From positions 1-16,645 of the forward strand of contig DYJV01000053.1 of the NCBI GenBank assembly GCA_020722945.1: a stretch of DNA of 16,645 bases. Direction: 5' to 3'. This document shows, piece by piece, positions 7,417-15,481 of this stretch. The translations under genes and the position numbers were made by a program. The notes under the pieces are model-generated. The model did no database searches and was not told the origin of the DNA. It saw only the letters and a list, made by a program, of their open reading frames with translations. The number at the start of each line of letters is the position of its first letter. The stretch's first letter is position 1. This DNA is from Candidatus Methylomirabilis sp. Its GTDB lineage: Bacteria > DYJV01.

Positions 7417-8172
7417 TTAGTTATTTGCCCTAAAAATTTTATTAAGCAAACTGTTCATAGCAATTAATGATTTGGAATCCTCCGGGATTGCGTATGTAGG
7501 CTTACCCAACATATCAAACTCCGATATCTTTTCATCTTCTTGAATGTAGATATCAGGAGTAATCCCATGCTCTTTTAAAAACTCTTTTGTTGCATTATCT
7601 ATTTCACCTCTGACTCTATTAACTATTACGATAAAATTTTTTATGTTAAGCTTAAGATCTACTGCTAAATCTTTAATCCTTTTTATTGTCATAAGCCCCC
7701 TTCTTGAAGGATCAGAAATTACAAAAAAGTAGTCAAGGTCTTTTGTAAGGAGTCTGCTCATATGCTCCATACCTGCTTCATTATCCATAACAATATAATC
7801 GTAGTTATCAAGTAGAACATCTATATACCTTTTACACATGGTATTAGCTGCACAATAGCACCCTTGCCCCTCTGGAGTCCCCATAACAAGAAGATCATAA
7901 CCATCTGATTCATTCACAGATTCTTGAATCTTATACTCAACAAACGATTCCCTTGTCATACCTACAGGAACATCATTTTTCATCTTTTCACGTGTCCCGC
8001 CAATAGTCTCTTTTACTTCAATACCTAAAACTTCATTTAGATTTGAGTTTGTATCAGCATCAACCGCTAAAATCCTTCCAAGTTTATTTGAAACAAGATA
8101 TCTTATTATCATACCTGTCAAGGTAGTTTTCCCTGTTCCACCTTTTCCGGCAACTGCAATTTTTAAAGCCAT
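7417..8172 (-). CDS. cooC: CooC-type nickel-insertion ATPase (CODH/ACS maturation)
   Basis: This 251-residue protein belongs to the MinD/SIMIBI-class ATPases that load nickel into CO dehydrogenase (CooC) or acetyl-CoA synthase (AcsF). It has the deviant Walker A motif GKGGTGKTT at 9-17, with the signature lysine K10 as well as K15, and a switch-region VDADTNSNL near 37-45. The metal-binding CxC pair C105/C107 lies in GQGCYCAANTMC, where CooC dimers bind nickel, followed by YIVMDNEAGMEHMSR. ATG at 8172 follows AAGGGG. It is between acsV and acsD with gaps of 16-17 bases, clearly in one operon. Sequence alone does not show whether its client is AcsB or a CO dehydrogenase encoded elsewhere; the context favours AcsB. 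Confidence 0.92.
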   Translation of the reverse strand: MALKIAVAGKGGTGKTTLTGMIIRYLVSNKLGRILAVDADTNSNLNEVLGIEVKETIGGTREKMKNDVPVGMTRESFVEYKIQESVNESDGYDLLVMGTPEGQGCYCAANTMCKRYIDVLLDNYDYIVMDNEAGMEHMSRLLTKDLDYFFVISDPSRRGLMTIKRIKDLAVDLKLNIKNFIVIVNRVRGEIDNATKEFLKEHGITPDIYIQEDEKISEFDMLGKPTYAIPEDSKSLIAMNSLLNKIFRANN

Positions 8173-8189
8173 AAAATCCCCTTATTAAT

Positions 8190-10196
8190 TTACTTTTTTA
8201 TTGATGAAATTTTCTTAATTGTATTTGGAAATAAATTTATATCTGTATGAGGTAAAAATGTCGCAGCAATAAACTCACTCATAAAATTTACATTATCAGC
8301 AAGCTCAATGTTGGTCATCATGTTGCTTATATTTTCAGCAGTTCTCATCAGGTCTTTTGAAAATGATACCAATCTTGAACCAAGTAATGAAGAGTTCCCA
8401 ACATAGATGAATTTGTTAAAATCTATCTCAGGGAAAAGACCTATCTCAACAGCTCTTTCAAGATTTATAAATTTACCAAAACCACCTGCGATTATAACTC
8501 TTTGAAGATCTTTAAAAGTCATACCTACACTATCAAGGAGAGTTTTGCAACCAGCAAAAATTGCACCCTTTGCACGCATAAGATTGTCTATATCTGCCTC
8601 ATTGATAACAATGTCTGTCCCTATCCCACTATCTTTTGCCCATACAAGAACATATTCATAACCACCCTCATCACCCTCTCTGACTCTTGGAGTATTGAGG
8701 TCTCTATTAAATTTGCCATTTTGGTTGATAATACCTGTTATAAGCATCTCTGATATTATCTCTATCAAACCTGATCCACAAATCCCTATCGGCTTTGAAT
8801 CATCCCCAATAGCCATTATCATCGGCTCAAAATTAGTAGGGTTTATCTTTACATGGTCAATAGCTCCCAATGATGCTCTCATACCATTTTTGATGCCACC
8901 CCCCTCAAAAGCAGGACCCGCAGAACAGGAGGTGCATACAAGCCAATCTTGATTTCCAAGGACAATTTCACCATTTGTCCCAATATCCATAAAAAGAGTA
9001 ATCTCTCTCTGCTGGTATATCCCTGTAGCTAAAACACCTGAAACAATATCACCACCGACATAACTTGATACAGTCGGGAAAGTATAAGTATATATATGAT
9101 TTGGTAAATTTAGTCCAAGTAGATGAGCATGGACAAGTGGAAAAGTCTTGGCAGTAGGAACATAAGGAGCTTCTCTTATATACTTGGGAGAGACACCAAG
9201 GAAAAGCTGGGTCATGGTAGTATTTGCCGCAACCACCATAAAACTTATCTCATCCTTACTGATATTTGATTTATTGATTATATTCTCAATAATTTCATTT
9301 AGAGTTTTAACTATTGCTTGCTGTAGAGTTTTGAGACCATCACCTTTAAGAGAGAAAACTATCCTTGTAATTACATCTTCACCATAACTTACCTGAGCAT
9401 TGTATAGTGAATGCTCTCCAACAACACTTTCATGCCCTGAGATATCAACCTCATCTATCCCTGTATAGTTTAAGAAACATTTATTGAGATCTATTAGCTG
9501 AGCACTTACAGATGTAGTCCCTATATCAACAGCCAAAGCATAATTTCTTATATTAATTGTGCCCGGATCAACATCGATAATTTTGTAATTTTCCTCAAGG
9601 GCAACAAGGGTAACATTGACTTTCCAATCACTCTCCCTTATTATGTAAGGCAACTTTAAAACAACATCAAAAGTAGCTGTAATCTTTTCAAATTTGTGTT
9701 TTTTCTTTATTGCTCTTATCAAACGATCAAGGTCATTTATGTTGTCATCTTTATTTGGTTTGTCCAGTTCAAGATAAATTTTGAAAACTGTAGGGTTAAG
9801 GCTGAATGATGGTAAAAGATGCTTGATTTTACTTGATGAAAGGAGAAAATCTTTATCAAGCTGAAATACAGAACTGTCAATTTGAGATTCTTTGGGGATA
9901 TCAACTTCAATAGGACCTTTTACTTTTGTAAGGCATGCAAGTCTAAATCCTTCTTCTATCTCCTCTTTTTCAAGTTTGGGACTCTTCCCACCAATATAAT
10001 TATCACCCTTTATCTTTACTTTGCATTTACCACAAGAACCTATCCCTCCGCATGAGGCATTGATATGCACCCCTGCAGCCATAGCAATTTTAAGGAGATT
10101 CTCCCCATCCTTAAAAACATCAATTTCTACATTATTAGGTAGAAATTTGATTTTAAACTTACCTTCAGGCTTTTGAACAACCTGAAATGTGCTCAT
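8190..10196 (-). CDS. acsV: Reductive activator of the corrinoid iron-sulfur protein (RACo/AcsV)
   Basis: RACo uses ATP to reduce corrinoid protein that has slipped to inactive Co(II). The N-terminal ferredoxin domain has a plant-type [2Fe-2S] motif C49-x5-C55-x2-C58-x29-C88. The C-terminal part is an ASKHA-type ATPase with ALAVDIGTTSVSAQLIDL, FMDIGTNGEIVLG, SCSAGPAFEGGGIKNG, GICGSGLIEI and IIAGGFGKF in order. The 668-residue length fits the family. ATG at 10196 is chosen because AGGAG lies five bases upstream; an in-frame TTG at 10250 lacks a ribosome binding site. It opens the acs operon, 17 bases before cooC and just after the fhs terminator, so it probably has its own promoter in 10197-10270, though no strong -35/-10 pair stands out. 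Confidence 0.93.
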   Translation of the reverse strand: MSTFQVVQKPEGKFKIKFLPNNVEIDVFKDGENLLKIAMAAGVHINASCGGIGSCGKCKVKIKGDNYIGGKSPKLEKEEIEEGFRLACLTKVKGPIEVDIPKESQIDSSVFQLDKDFLLSSSKIKHLLPSFSLNPTVFKIYLELDKPNKDDNINDLDRLIRAIKKKHKFEKITATFDVVLKLPYIIRESDWKVNVTLVALEENYKIIDVDPGTINIRNYALAVDIGTTSVSAQLIDLNKCFLNYTGIDEVDISGHESVVGEHSLYNAQVSYGEDVITRIVFSLKGDGLKTLQQAIVKTLNEIIENIINKSNISKDEISFMVVAANTTMTQLFLGVSPKYIREAPYVPTAKTFPLVHAHLLGLNLPNHIYTYTFPTVSSYVGGDIVSGVLATGIYQQREITLFMDIGTNGEIVLGNQDWLVCTSCSAGPAFEGGGIKNGMRASLGAIDHVKINPTNFEPMIMAIGDDSKPIGICGSGLIEIISEMLITGIINQNGKFNRDLNTPRVREGDEGGYEYVLVWAKDSGIGTDIVINEADIDNLMRAKGAIFAGCKTLLDSVGMTFKDLQRVIIAGGFGKFINLERAVEIGLFPEIDFNKFIYVGNSSLLGSRLVSFSKDLMRTAENISNMMTNIELADNVNFMSEFIAATFLPHTDINLFPNTIKKISSIKK

Positions 10197-10270
10197 TAGA
10201 TCTCCTAAAAAATTTGATTTTGAAGCTTTAAATCTATTGCCTGTAACCAAAACAAGAAATAAATTTAAAT

Positions 10271-10298
10271 CTTGAGAGGTTTTGTAAAACCTCTCAAG
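10271..10298 (-). terminator. Rho-independent terminator after fhs
   Basis: A perfect 13-bp stem (CTTGAGAGGTTTT, 10271-10283, with its complement at 10286-10298) closes a 2-base loop. In practice the loop is larger, with inner A-T pairs open. On the minus strand the tail is ATTTAAATTTATTTC, moderately T-rich. It lies 20 bases past the fhs stop and separates fhs from the acs genes. Confidence 0.8.
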
Positions 10299-10318
10299 AA
10301 ATTTAAAAACTTAATATA

Positions 10319-12079
10319 TTAGAACAATCCTTTAATTTCACCATTTTCATCAAGGTCAACACTATAACCAGCAGGTGTTTTCCCAAGACCTGGCATTGTC
10401 CTCATTTCACCACAAAGTGGATATAAGAAACCAGCTCCTACTGATGGTCTGATATCTCTGATTGGGAGTCTATAATTTTTTGGAACACCTTTCCATGTAG
10501 GATCATGACTTAATGAAAGGTGAGTTTTTGCCATACAAACAGGTAATTTATCAAGACCTTGCTCTGTAAATGCTTTGATCTTCTTCTCAGCAGCTGGTAA
10601 ATAGTCAACACCATCTGCACCGTAAATTTTTGTAGCAATAGTTTCAATTTTCTCTTTGATTGATGCTTCAAGAGGATATAAAAATTTGAAGTTTTTGGTG
10701 TCAAAACTATCAGCAGCAGCCATAACTGCCTCAGCAGCTTCAACAGCACCTGCACCACCATGCATCCATACTTCGATTGGGTAACATGCATAAGCACCAG
10801 CTTCTTTAGCCATTTTTTGAACAAGGTCAATCTGAGCATCAGTGTCATCTTTGAATCTGTTAACTGTAACAACAACAGGAACACCAAAATATTTAGCATT
10901 TTGAATTTGTTTAGCAAGGTTTGCACAACCTTTTTGTAATACAGTTTGGTTACCTTCATCTTTGATTAATTTTACCAATGCCTGAGCATTTAATCCAATA
11001 AGTTTTTCATTTGGGAAACCGTGCATTGTCAATGCTCTAACTGTGCATGTAAGAACAACACAGCTTGGAACAATACCTGAATATCTGCACTTGATATCCA
11101 TAAATTTTTCCATACCAAGATCAGCAGCAAAACCACTCTCTGTAACAACATAGTCTGCCATTTTAACTGCAACTTTATCTGCAATAATTGAGCTGTTGCC
11201 GTGAGCAATATTTGCAAATGGACCAGCATGGATAAAACATGGGTTACCTTCAAGAGACTGAATAAGTGTAGGTTTGAGAGCATCTTTCATAAGAACTGTC
11301 ATTGCACCTGCAACTCCTATATCTTCTGCTGTAACAGGCTCGCCCTTTTTGTTGTAAGCAACTATTATTTTACCTATTCTTTTTCTGAGGTCTTTGAGGT
11401 CTGTAGCAAGAGCAAGTATTGCCATAACTTCTGAAGCAACTGCAATATCAAACCCTGTTTCTCTTGGGATACCGTCATCTTTTGTGCCAAGACCTATTAC
11501 GATATTTCTGAGAGCTCTATCGTTAACATCAAGAACTCTTCTCCATGGAATATTGTGAATATCAATATCAAGCTCACCAAGTCTAATGCGGTTGTCAAGG
11601 TATGCTGCACATAAGTTGTGAGCTATTGAAACAGCATGAATATCACCTGTAAAGTGAAGGTTTAATTCATCCATTGGAACTATCTGTGAATATCCCCCAC
11701 CAGCTGCTCCACCTTTGATACCAAAAACAGGACCCATTGAAGGCTCTCTAAGGTTAAGGAAAGACTTTTTACCTTTTGATTTGCCAACAAAATTAAGAGC
11801 TTCATTCAAACCAATAGATGTAACAGTTTTACCTTCTCCAAGTGGTGTAGGAGTGATAGCTGTAACATCAATCAATCTTCCATTTGGCTTTTCCCCAACT
11901 CTTTTAAGAACTGCTTCGTAATCAATCTTTGCCTTGTATTTACCGTAAGGTTCTATTTCATCTTCCAAAAAACCTGTTGCCAATGCTAAATCCATTATCT
12001 TCTTCATCTTAGGGGATTTAACATGTGCTGATGCAACTTCTAAATCTGATGGAACTGATCTTGGTGGTAATTTTGCCAT
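10319..12079 (-). CDS. fhs: Formate--tetrahydrofolate ligase
   Basis: Fhs makes 10-formyl-THF from formate, ATP and THF, the second step of the methyl branch of the Wood-Ljungdahl pathway. The 586-residue monofunctional enzyme has the P-loop-like TPTPLGEGKT at 76-85, the family signature GIKGGAAGGGY, the ELNLHFTGDIHA segment, the second signature VRALTMHG, and a conserved C-terminus (TMPGLGKTPAG). Family members are usually about 555-560 residues; the extra length is mainly at the N-terminus. ATG at 12079 follows a near-perfect AGGAGG ribosome binding site, suggesting strong expression. It stands alone between a 225-bp upstream gap and a terminator, so it is probably its own transcription unit beside the acs operon. 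Confidence 0.97.
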   Translation of the reverse strand: MAKLPPRSVPSDLEVASAHVKSPKMKKIMDLALATGFLEDEIEPYGKYKAKIDYEAVLKRVGEKPNGRLIDVTAITPTPLGEGKTVTSIGLNEALNFVGKSKGKKSFLNLREPSMGPVFGIKGGAAGGGYSQIVPMDELNLHFTGDIHAVSIAHNLCAAYLDNRIRLGELDIDIHNIPWRRVLDVNDRALRNIVIGLGTKDDGIPRETGFDIAVASEVMAILALATDLKDLRKRIGKIIVAYNKKGEPVTAEDIGVAGAMTVLMKDALKPTLIQSLEGNPCFIHAGPFANIAHGNSSIIADKVAVKMADYVVTESGFAADLGMEKFMDIKCRYSGIVPSCVVLTCTVRALTMHGFPNEKLIGLNAQALVKLIKDEGNQTVLQKGCANLAKQIQNAKYFGVPVVVTVNRFKDDTDAQIDLVQKMAKEAGAYACYPIEVWMHGGAGAVEAAEAVMAAADSFDTKNFKFLYPLEASIKEKIETIATKIYGADGVDYLPAAEKKIKAFTEQGLDKLPVCMAKTHLSLSHDPTWKGVPKNYRLPIRDIRPSVGAGFLYPLCGEMRTMPGLGKTPAGYSVDLDENGEIKGLF

Positions 12080-12304
12080 AACTAACCTCCTATAAAATAT
12101 TTTTTTAAATGTGTTACTATGAGAAACAAAAATTAATCATCAAACCCTTGACAATCAAAGGAAAAACAGTGTTTTAAAAGGAAAAACTCCTAAAAATATA
12201 ATTAAAATAGCACTTTATAAACCTATATTCCTTATTGTAAGAATCGTTTTTTGTCAACAAGAAAGTTAATTTTTTATTTCACAAAATTTTAAAAAATTAC
12301 TTTT
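12080..12304 (-). promoter_or_regulatory. Probable fhs promoter/leader region
   Basis: This 225-bp gap is the longest in the leftward array and carries no open frame worth calling. On the minus strand a TTGACA (12257-12252) could be a -35 box, but the hexamer 17 bases later (TAAGGA) is a poor -10 box. A short inverted repeat TTGA-CAA-TCAA sits at 12148-12158. Its 3-base spacer does not fit the 6-base spacing between TTGA and TCAA in FNR sites. The AGGAGG ribosome binding site of fhs closes the region. Promoter activity is likely from position but not shown by a clear motif. Confidence 0.4.
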
Positions 12305-12308
12305 TTAA
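12289..12308 (-). repeat. A/T-only inverted repeat at the cobJ stop codon
   Basis: TTAAAAAA (12289-12296) and its exact complement (12301-12308) flank a 4-base loop, with the cobJ TAA (12307-12305) inside one arm. Being only A/T it would be a weak hairpin. It might aid termination of the cobalamin genes before the fhs promoter region. Confidence 0.3.
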
Positions 12309-13114
12309 TACTTCTTGTGGTAACCTCTCGGAGTTATAAAATATTTTTTATTAATTATTTGAGATTGTGAATTGCCGATAATAACAATAGAAAGCATATC
12401 TATGTCGTTATTGAGCAGATTTTCGATATCAGTAAAAACAAGCTGCTGATTATCCCTCAAAGCATTTTTCACAATTGCAATAGGCGTGCTTTTAGACTTA
12501 TGTTTTAAAAGTATCTGCTGAACATCTGATATATTGCTCACCCTTTTGCTGCTTTTAGGATTGTATAGAGCAATCACAAAATCACCTAATGCCGCCATTT
12601 CAACTCTCTTTTTTATAACATCCCAATCAGTCAATAGATCACTCAAACTTATAACAGCAAAATCGTGCATTATAGGGGCACCTGCAACTGCTGCTGCTGC
12701 ATTTATAGCAGAAACACCCGGGACAATTTCGACTTGAAGTTTGTCAATCAGCCCTCTCTTTTCTAATAACTCAAGAACAAGTCCAGCCATCCCATAAATA
12801 CCTGCATCACCTGTGCTTACAACCGCAACCCTCTTCCCCTCATTTGCAAAATCTATTGCTTTGGATGCACGTTCAACTTCTTTCATCATACCTGATGAAA
12901 AAATTTCTCTGTTTTTAGAAAATTGTTCGATATATTTAAGATAATTTTTGTATGTAACAATTACTTGAGCCTCTTTTAACGCATCAATAGCTCTCACAGT
13001 AAAGTAATTGTAATCACCAGGTCCTATACCGACTATGAAAATATCAATTTTTGAATTGCTACTGTCATATTTTTTATCTTGATCTTCCCTGAGACCTTCA
13101 CCCTCTTTAAGCAT
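12305..13114 (-). CDS. cobJ: Precorrin-3B / cobalt-factor III C17-methyltransferase (CobJ/CbiH)
   Basis: This SAM-dependent enzyme methylates C17 and drives ring contraction in corrin synthesis. It shows the uroporphyrin-III/precorrin methyltransferase pattern: IFIVGIGPGD at 25-34, STGDAGIYGMAG at 100-111, EIVPGVSAINAAAAVAGAP with the DFAVISLSDLLT segment, and ALYNPKSSKR, typical of the C17 enzymes. With cbiG beside it, the anaerobic (CbiH) reaction is likely. The start is unclear. ATG at 13114 gives 269 residues and ATG at 13159 adds 15 more, but both lie inside cbiG in another frame and neither has a good ribosome binding site. The conserved domain begins only near residue 23, and no start codon lies close before it. 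The frame may be reached by a -1 shift from cbiG. Confidence 0.85.
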   Translation of the reverse strand: MLKEGEGLREDQDKKYDSSNSKIDIFIVGIGPGDYNYFTVRAIDALKEAQVIVTYKNYLKYIEQFSKNREIFSSGMMKEVERASKAIDFANEGKRVAVVSTGDAGIYGMAGLVLELLEKRGLIDKLQVEIVPGVSAINAAAAVAGAPIMHDFAVISLSDLLTDWDVIKKRVEMAALGDFVIALYNPKSSKRVSNISDVQQILLKHKSKSTPIAIVKNALRDNQQLVFTDIENLLNNDIDMLSIVIIGNSQSQIINKKYFITPRGYHKKY

Positions 13115-14106
13115 CTCATCATATCTTTTCTGGCACTTAGAATTGCTGCTGGCTCGCATACCCCTTTTACTCCCAAATTTTTTATAAGATAATCACTTTT
13201 ATCAAATTTATCATTTACACTGTTAAGCTCATCTTTGGTATAGCATATAAAATCAATCATAAATTTAGAGCAAAATTGAAGTAAAGCAGGCTCATCCCGC
13301 TTTATATCAATAGAAGACATAGATTTAACACATTTAAAATTTATATCAAAAGATTTTATAACATCAAATATCGTCCCTTCAACTTCAGGTAGTGAAATAC
13401 CTCTGTTGCATCCCACACCAATATAGACATTTTTGGGTCTGAAAATTAAAACACCCAAATCTTCAGAAACATTCAAAGAATCAGATACAACCACTTTCCC
13501 CTTGCAATCAGCATTCACAACACTCATCACATCAGGGATAAAATTAAAAATAGATAAAAATTTTCTACTCACAAATCTCTTCAAAAAAGAGCAAGGAACA
13601 TTGATAGCAACCTTCTCATTATTCAAAATAGCAGAGTTTACTACTTTTATTAGATGAGGATTCTCTATCACCCATCCTGTATGTCTTGGGAGAAGATCAA
13701 TGGCGAATTTCTTATTTATATCAGTAGCAGTAGTTATAACAGGTGTTGCCGATAATTTTGATGCAATAAATCGTGCAAGTTCATTAGCCCCGCCAAGATG
13801 ACCTGATAGAAGACTTATTACAAATTTACCCTTTTCATCAATAACTACAACAGCAGGATCCTCACTCTTTGAATAGATAAATGGTGCAATTTTTCTGACT
13901 GCAATCCCAACTGCCATTATTAAAACTATATTTTGGAAATTAGAGTAATGACCTTGAAAAATTTGACCAATAGAAAATGAAGAGTTAAAAATCTTAACAT
14001 CATTAAAATATACACTTACCTTATCTGCTAAAGCTTCTCCACTCTTTGTCAAATATACAACTGCTGTTCTTTTATTGTTGATAGATGGAATGCTATTTAA
14101 AATCAC
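13033..14106 (-). CDS. cbiG: Cobalt-precorrin-5A hydrolase CbiG
   Basis: CbiG opens the delta-lactone of cobalt-precorrin-5A and releases acetaldehyde, a step specific to the anaerobic cobalamin route. The 357-residue protein has the family's N-terminal region with SGHLGGANELA (GHLGGAN at 102-108), a middle domain, and the C-terminal domain with IGVGCNRG at 229-236 and GVCEPAAILSA. The end (NMTVAIQKL) is the normal family C-terminus, so the gene is not truncated. GTG at 14106 lies one base after the tldD stop with AGGT upstream, suggesting translational coupling. The last 82 bases overlap cobJ as called here (127 from the alternative ATG). A slippery A-AAA-AAT heptamer lies 36 bases before the stop codon. 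Confidence 0.9.
   Translation of the reverse strand: MILNSIPSINNKRTAVVYLTKSGEALADKVSVYFNDVKIFNSSFSIGQIFQGHYSNFQNIVLIMAVGIAVRKIAPFIYSKSEDPAVVVIDEKGKFVISLLSGHLGGANELARFIASKLSATPVITTATDINKKFAIDLLPRHTGWVIENPHLIKVVNSAILNNEKVAINVPCSFLKRFVSRKFLSIFNFIPDVMSVVNADCKGKVVVSDSLNVSEDLGVLIFRPKNVYIGVGCNRGISLPEVEGTIFDVIKSFDINFKCVKSMSSIDIKRDEPALLQFCSKFMIDFICYTKDELNSVNDKFDKSDYLIKNLGVKGVCEPAAILSARKDMMRCLKRVKVSGKIKIKNMTVAIQKLIFS
13069..13075 (-). promoter_or_regulatory. Candidate -1 frameshift site joining cbiG to cobJ
   Basis: In the cbiG frame, codons 344-346 read ATA-AAA-AAT, giving the heptamer A-AAA-AAT of the X-XXY-YYZ class. A shift of -1 moves the ribosome into the cobJ frame, eight residues before the conserved IDIFIVGIGPG. 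A purine-rich stretch with AGGGAAG lies about 10 bases upstream, where a Shine-Dalgarno-like stimulator would sit. I see no strong downstream hairpin. The A6 run could also cause transcriptional slippage. Confidence 0.35.
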
Positions 14107-14107
14107 T

Positions 14108-15481
14108 CTAACCTACAACAATTTCCGGAATTCTCAATGTAGGTTGTCCATCACTCACAGGAGCATTCTGTCCATCCTTCCCGCATGTCCCTATCCCAAA
14201 TCCAAGATCATTGCCAACCATATCAATCATCTTCATAACCTCAGGACCATTTCCTATCAAAGTTGTGTCTCTGACTCTATCTCCAATCTCACCATTTACA
14301 ATTTCATAACCTTCACTCACCTCAAAAACAAAATCCCCTGTAACAGTATTTACCTGTCCTCCACCCATCTTTGTTACAAATAATCCTCTATCAACGCTCT
14401 TCAAAATTGATGCAGGATCATCATCACCCGATGCAATATAAGTATTTGTCATTCTCGGAATAGGCTTATGCCTAAAAGAATCTCTTCTACCATTTCCCGT
14501 AGGCTCTACACTATCTTTAATTGAATTTAGGACATCATTCATATATTTTTTGAGTATACCATTCTCAACAAGGATATTTTTACTACATTTAATCCCCTCA
14601 TCATCAAAATTTTGACTCCCTCTCATAAAAGGGAGAGTCCCATCATCTACAACTGTAATTTTGGGGGAAGTTACCAACTCACCCACTTTATCTTTGGAGT
14701 ATATACTCATCCCGTCATTTACAATATCAAGCTCAAGTCCATGCCCAACAGCTTCATGAATCATTGTCCCGCCAGCTTCACTTGAAAGAACAACCGGCAT
14801 TGTCCCACCATTTATCTTTTTAGCTGAAAGATTCATAATTGCTCTAACAGCAACTTTTTTTGCCAACTCTTCAATAGAGAAATCATCAAACATCTCAAAA
14901 CCTTTGGCAAAACCAACAGAATCATACGCTGTCTGTATCAATCCATCTGACATGGTAACTACATGTATCATATATAAACTCTGTATCCTTCTATCTGTTA
15001 CAAAACTCCCTCTTGAATTAACGATATCAACATCTTGTAAAATATCTGAATAAACAATTTTAAACTGGATAATCCTTGGATCATATTTTTGAAGAAAATC
15101 TTTCCCTTTAAGTATTTTACCAATTTTCCGATTTACATCAACATCAATAGGGAGAATTATAGTATCAGAGAGACAACCTGAAGCTTTAGTGAAATCGACA
15201 GTAGCAGGAGTATTACTACTTTTTACAAGTTTTGAAAGCTCTTTTGCTGCGTTAATAACAGAATTTTGATCTATATCTGTAGTAAAGCAGTAAAATGTAT
15301 TCCCTTCTGATAAAACACGAAGACCTATACCACAATCAGTGCCTGATTGAACCTTCTCTATCTTACCATCTTCAAAGATTATCGAAGTTACACTCTTATT
15401 CTCAAAAAAGATATCACCATAATCTCCGCCTGTTGAAGTAAGGGTTTTTACTATTTTTTGAATATCAAAATTCTCAAGCAT
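14108..15481 (-). CDS. tldD: TldD-family zinc metalloprotease
   Basis: TldD is the catalytic subunit of the TldD/TldE(PmbA) protease, which degrades small peptides and processes peptide leaders. This 457-residue protein carries the defining motif GGTMIHEAVGHGLE, with HEAVGH at 242-247 (HExxxH zinc ligands), plus GRRDSFRHKPIPRMTNTYI and a C-terminal DLGFGIGTCGKDGQ region with the family's usual cysteine. Length and domain order are normal. ATG at 15481 is preferred because GGGGAG lies just upstream; an in-frame ATG at 15493 has no such site. It overlaps the glycosyltransferase stop by eight bases and is followed after one base by cbiG, so it is translationally coupled on both sides. No tldE/pmbA partner is in the window, and nothing links it clearly to cobalamin or acetogenesis. 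Confidence 0.93.
   Translation of the reverse strand: MLENFDIQKIVKTLTSTGGDYGDIFFENKSVTSIIFEDGKIEKVQSGTDCGIGLRVLSEGNTFYCFTTDIDQNSVINAAKELSKLVKSSNTPATVDFTKASGCLSDTIILPIDVDVNRKIGKILKGKDFLQKYDPRIIQFKIVYSDILQDVDIVNSRGSFVTDRRIQSLYMIHVVTMSDGLIQTAYDSVGFAKGFEMFDDFSIEELAKKVAVRAIMNLSAKKINGGTMPVVLSSEAGGTMIHEAVGHGLELDIVNDGMSIYSKDKVGELVTSPKITVVDDGTLPFMRGSQNFDDEGIKCSKNILVENGILKKYMNDVLNSIKDSVEPTGNGRRDSFRHKPIPRMTNTYIASGDDDPASILKSVDRGLFVTKMGGGQVNTVTGDFVFEVSEGYEIVNGEIGDRVRDTTLIGNGPEVMKMIDMVGNDLGFGIGTCGKDGQNAPVSDGQPTLRIPEIVVG

Noticed and set aside
10197-10250. Longer acsV start at TTG 10250
   Set aside because: No ribosome binding site there, whereas ATG 10196 has AGGAG at good spacing and fits the family's N-terminus.
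12148-12158. FNR/CRP-type operator upstream of fhs
   Set aside because: The half-sites TTGA and TCAA are 3 bases apart rather than 6, so the spacing does not fit that family.
12148-12202. Plus-strand promoter made of TTGACA (12148) and TATAAT (12197)
   Set aside because: The spacing of 43 bases is far too long, and no plus-strand gene follows.
13053-13151. 12-bp near-identical repeat CAGYAGCAATTC at both ends of the cbiG-cobJ overlap (SSNSK twice in the cobJ frame)
   Set aside because: In the cbiG frame both copies encode normal family residues (PAAIL and TVAIQ), so coding constraint or chance explains it better than duplication.
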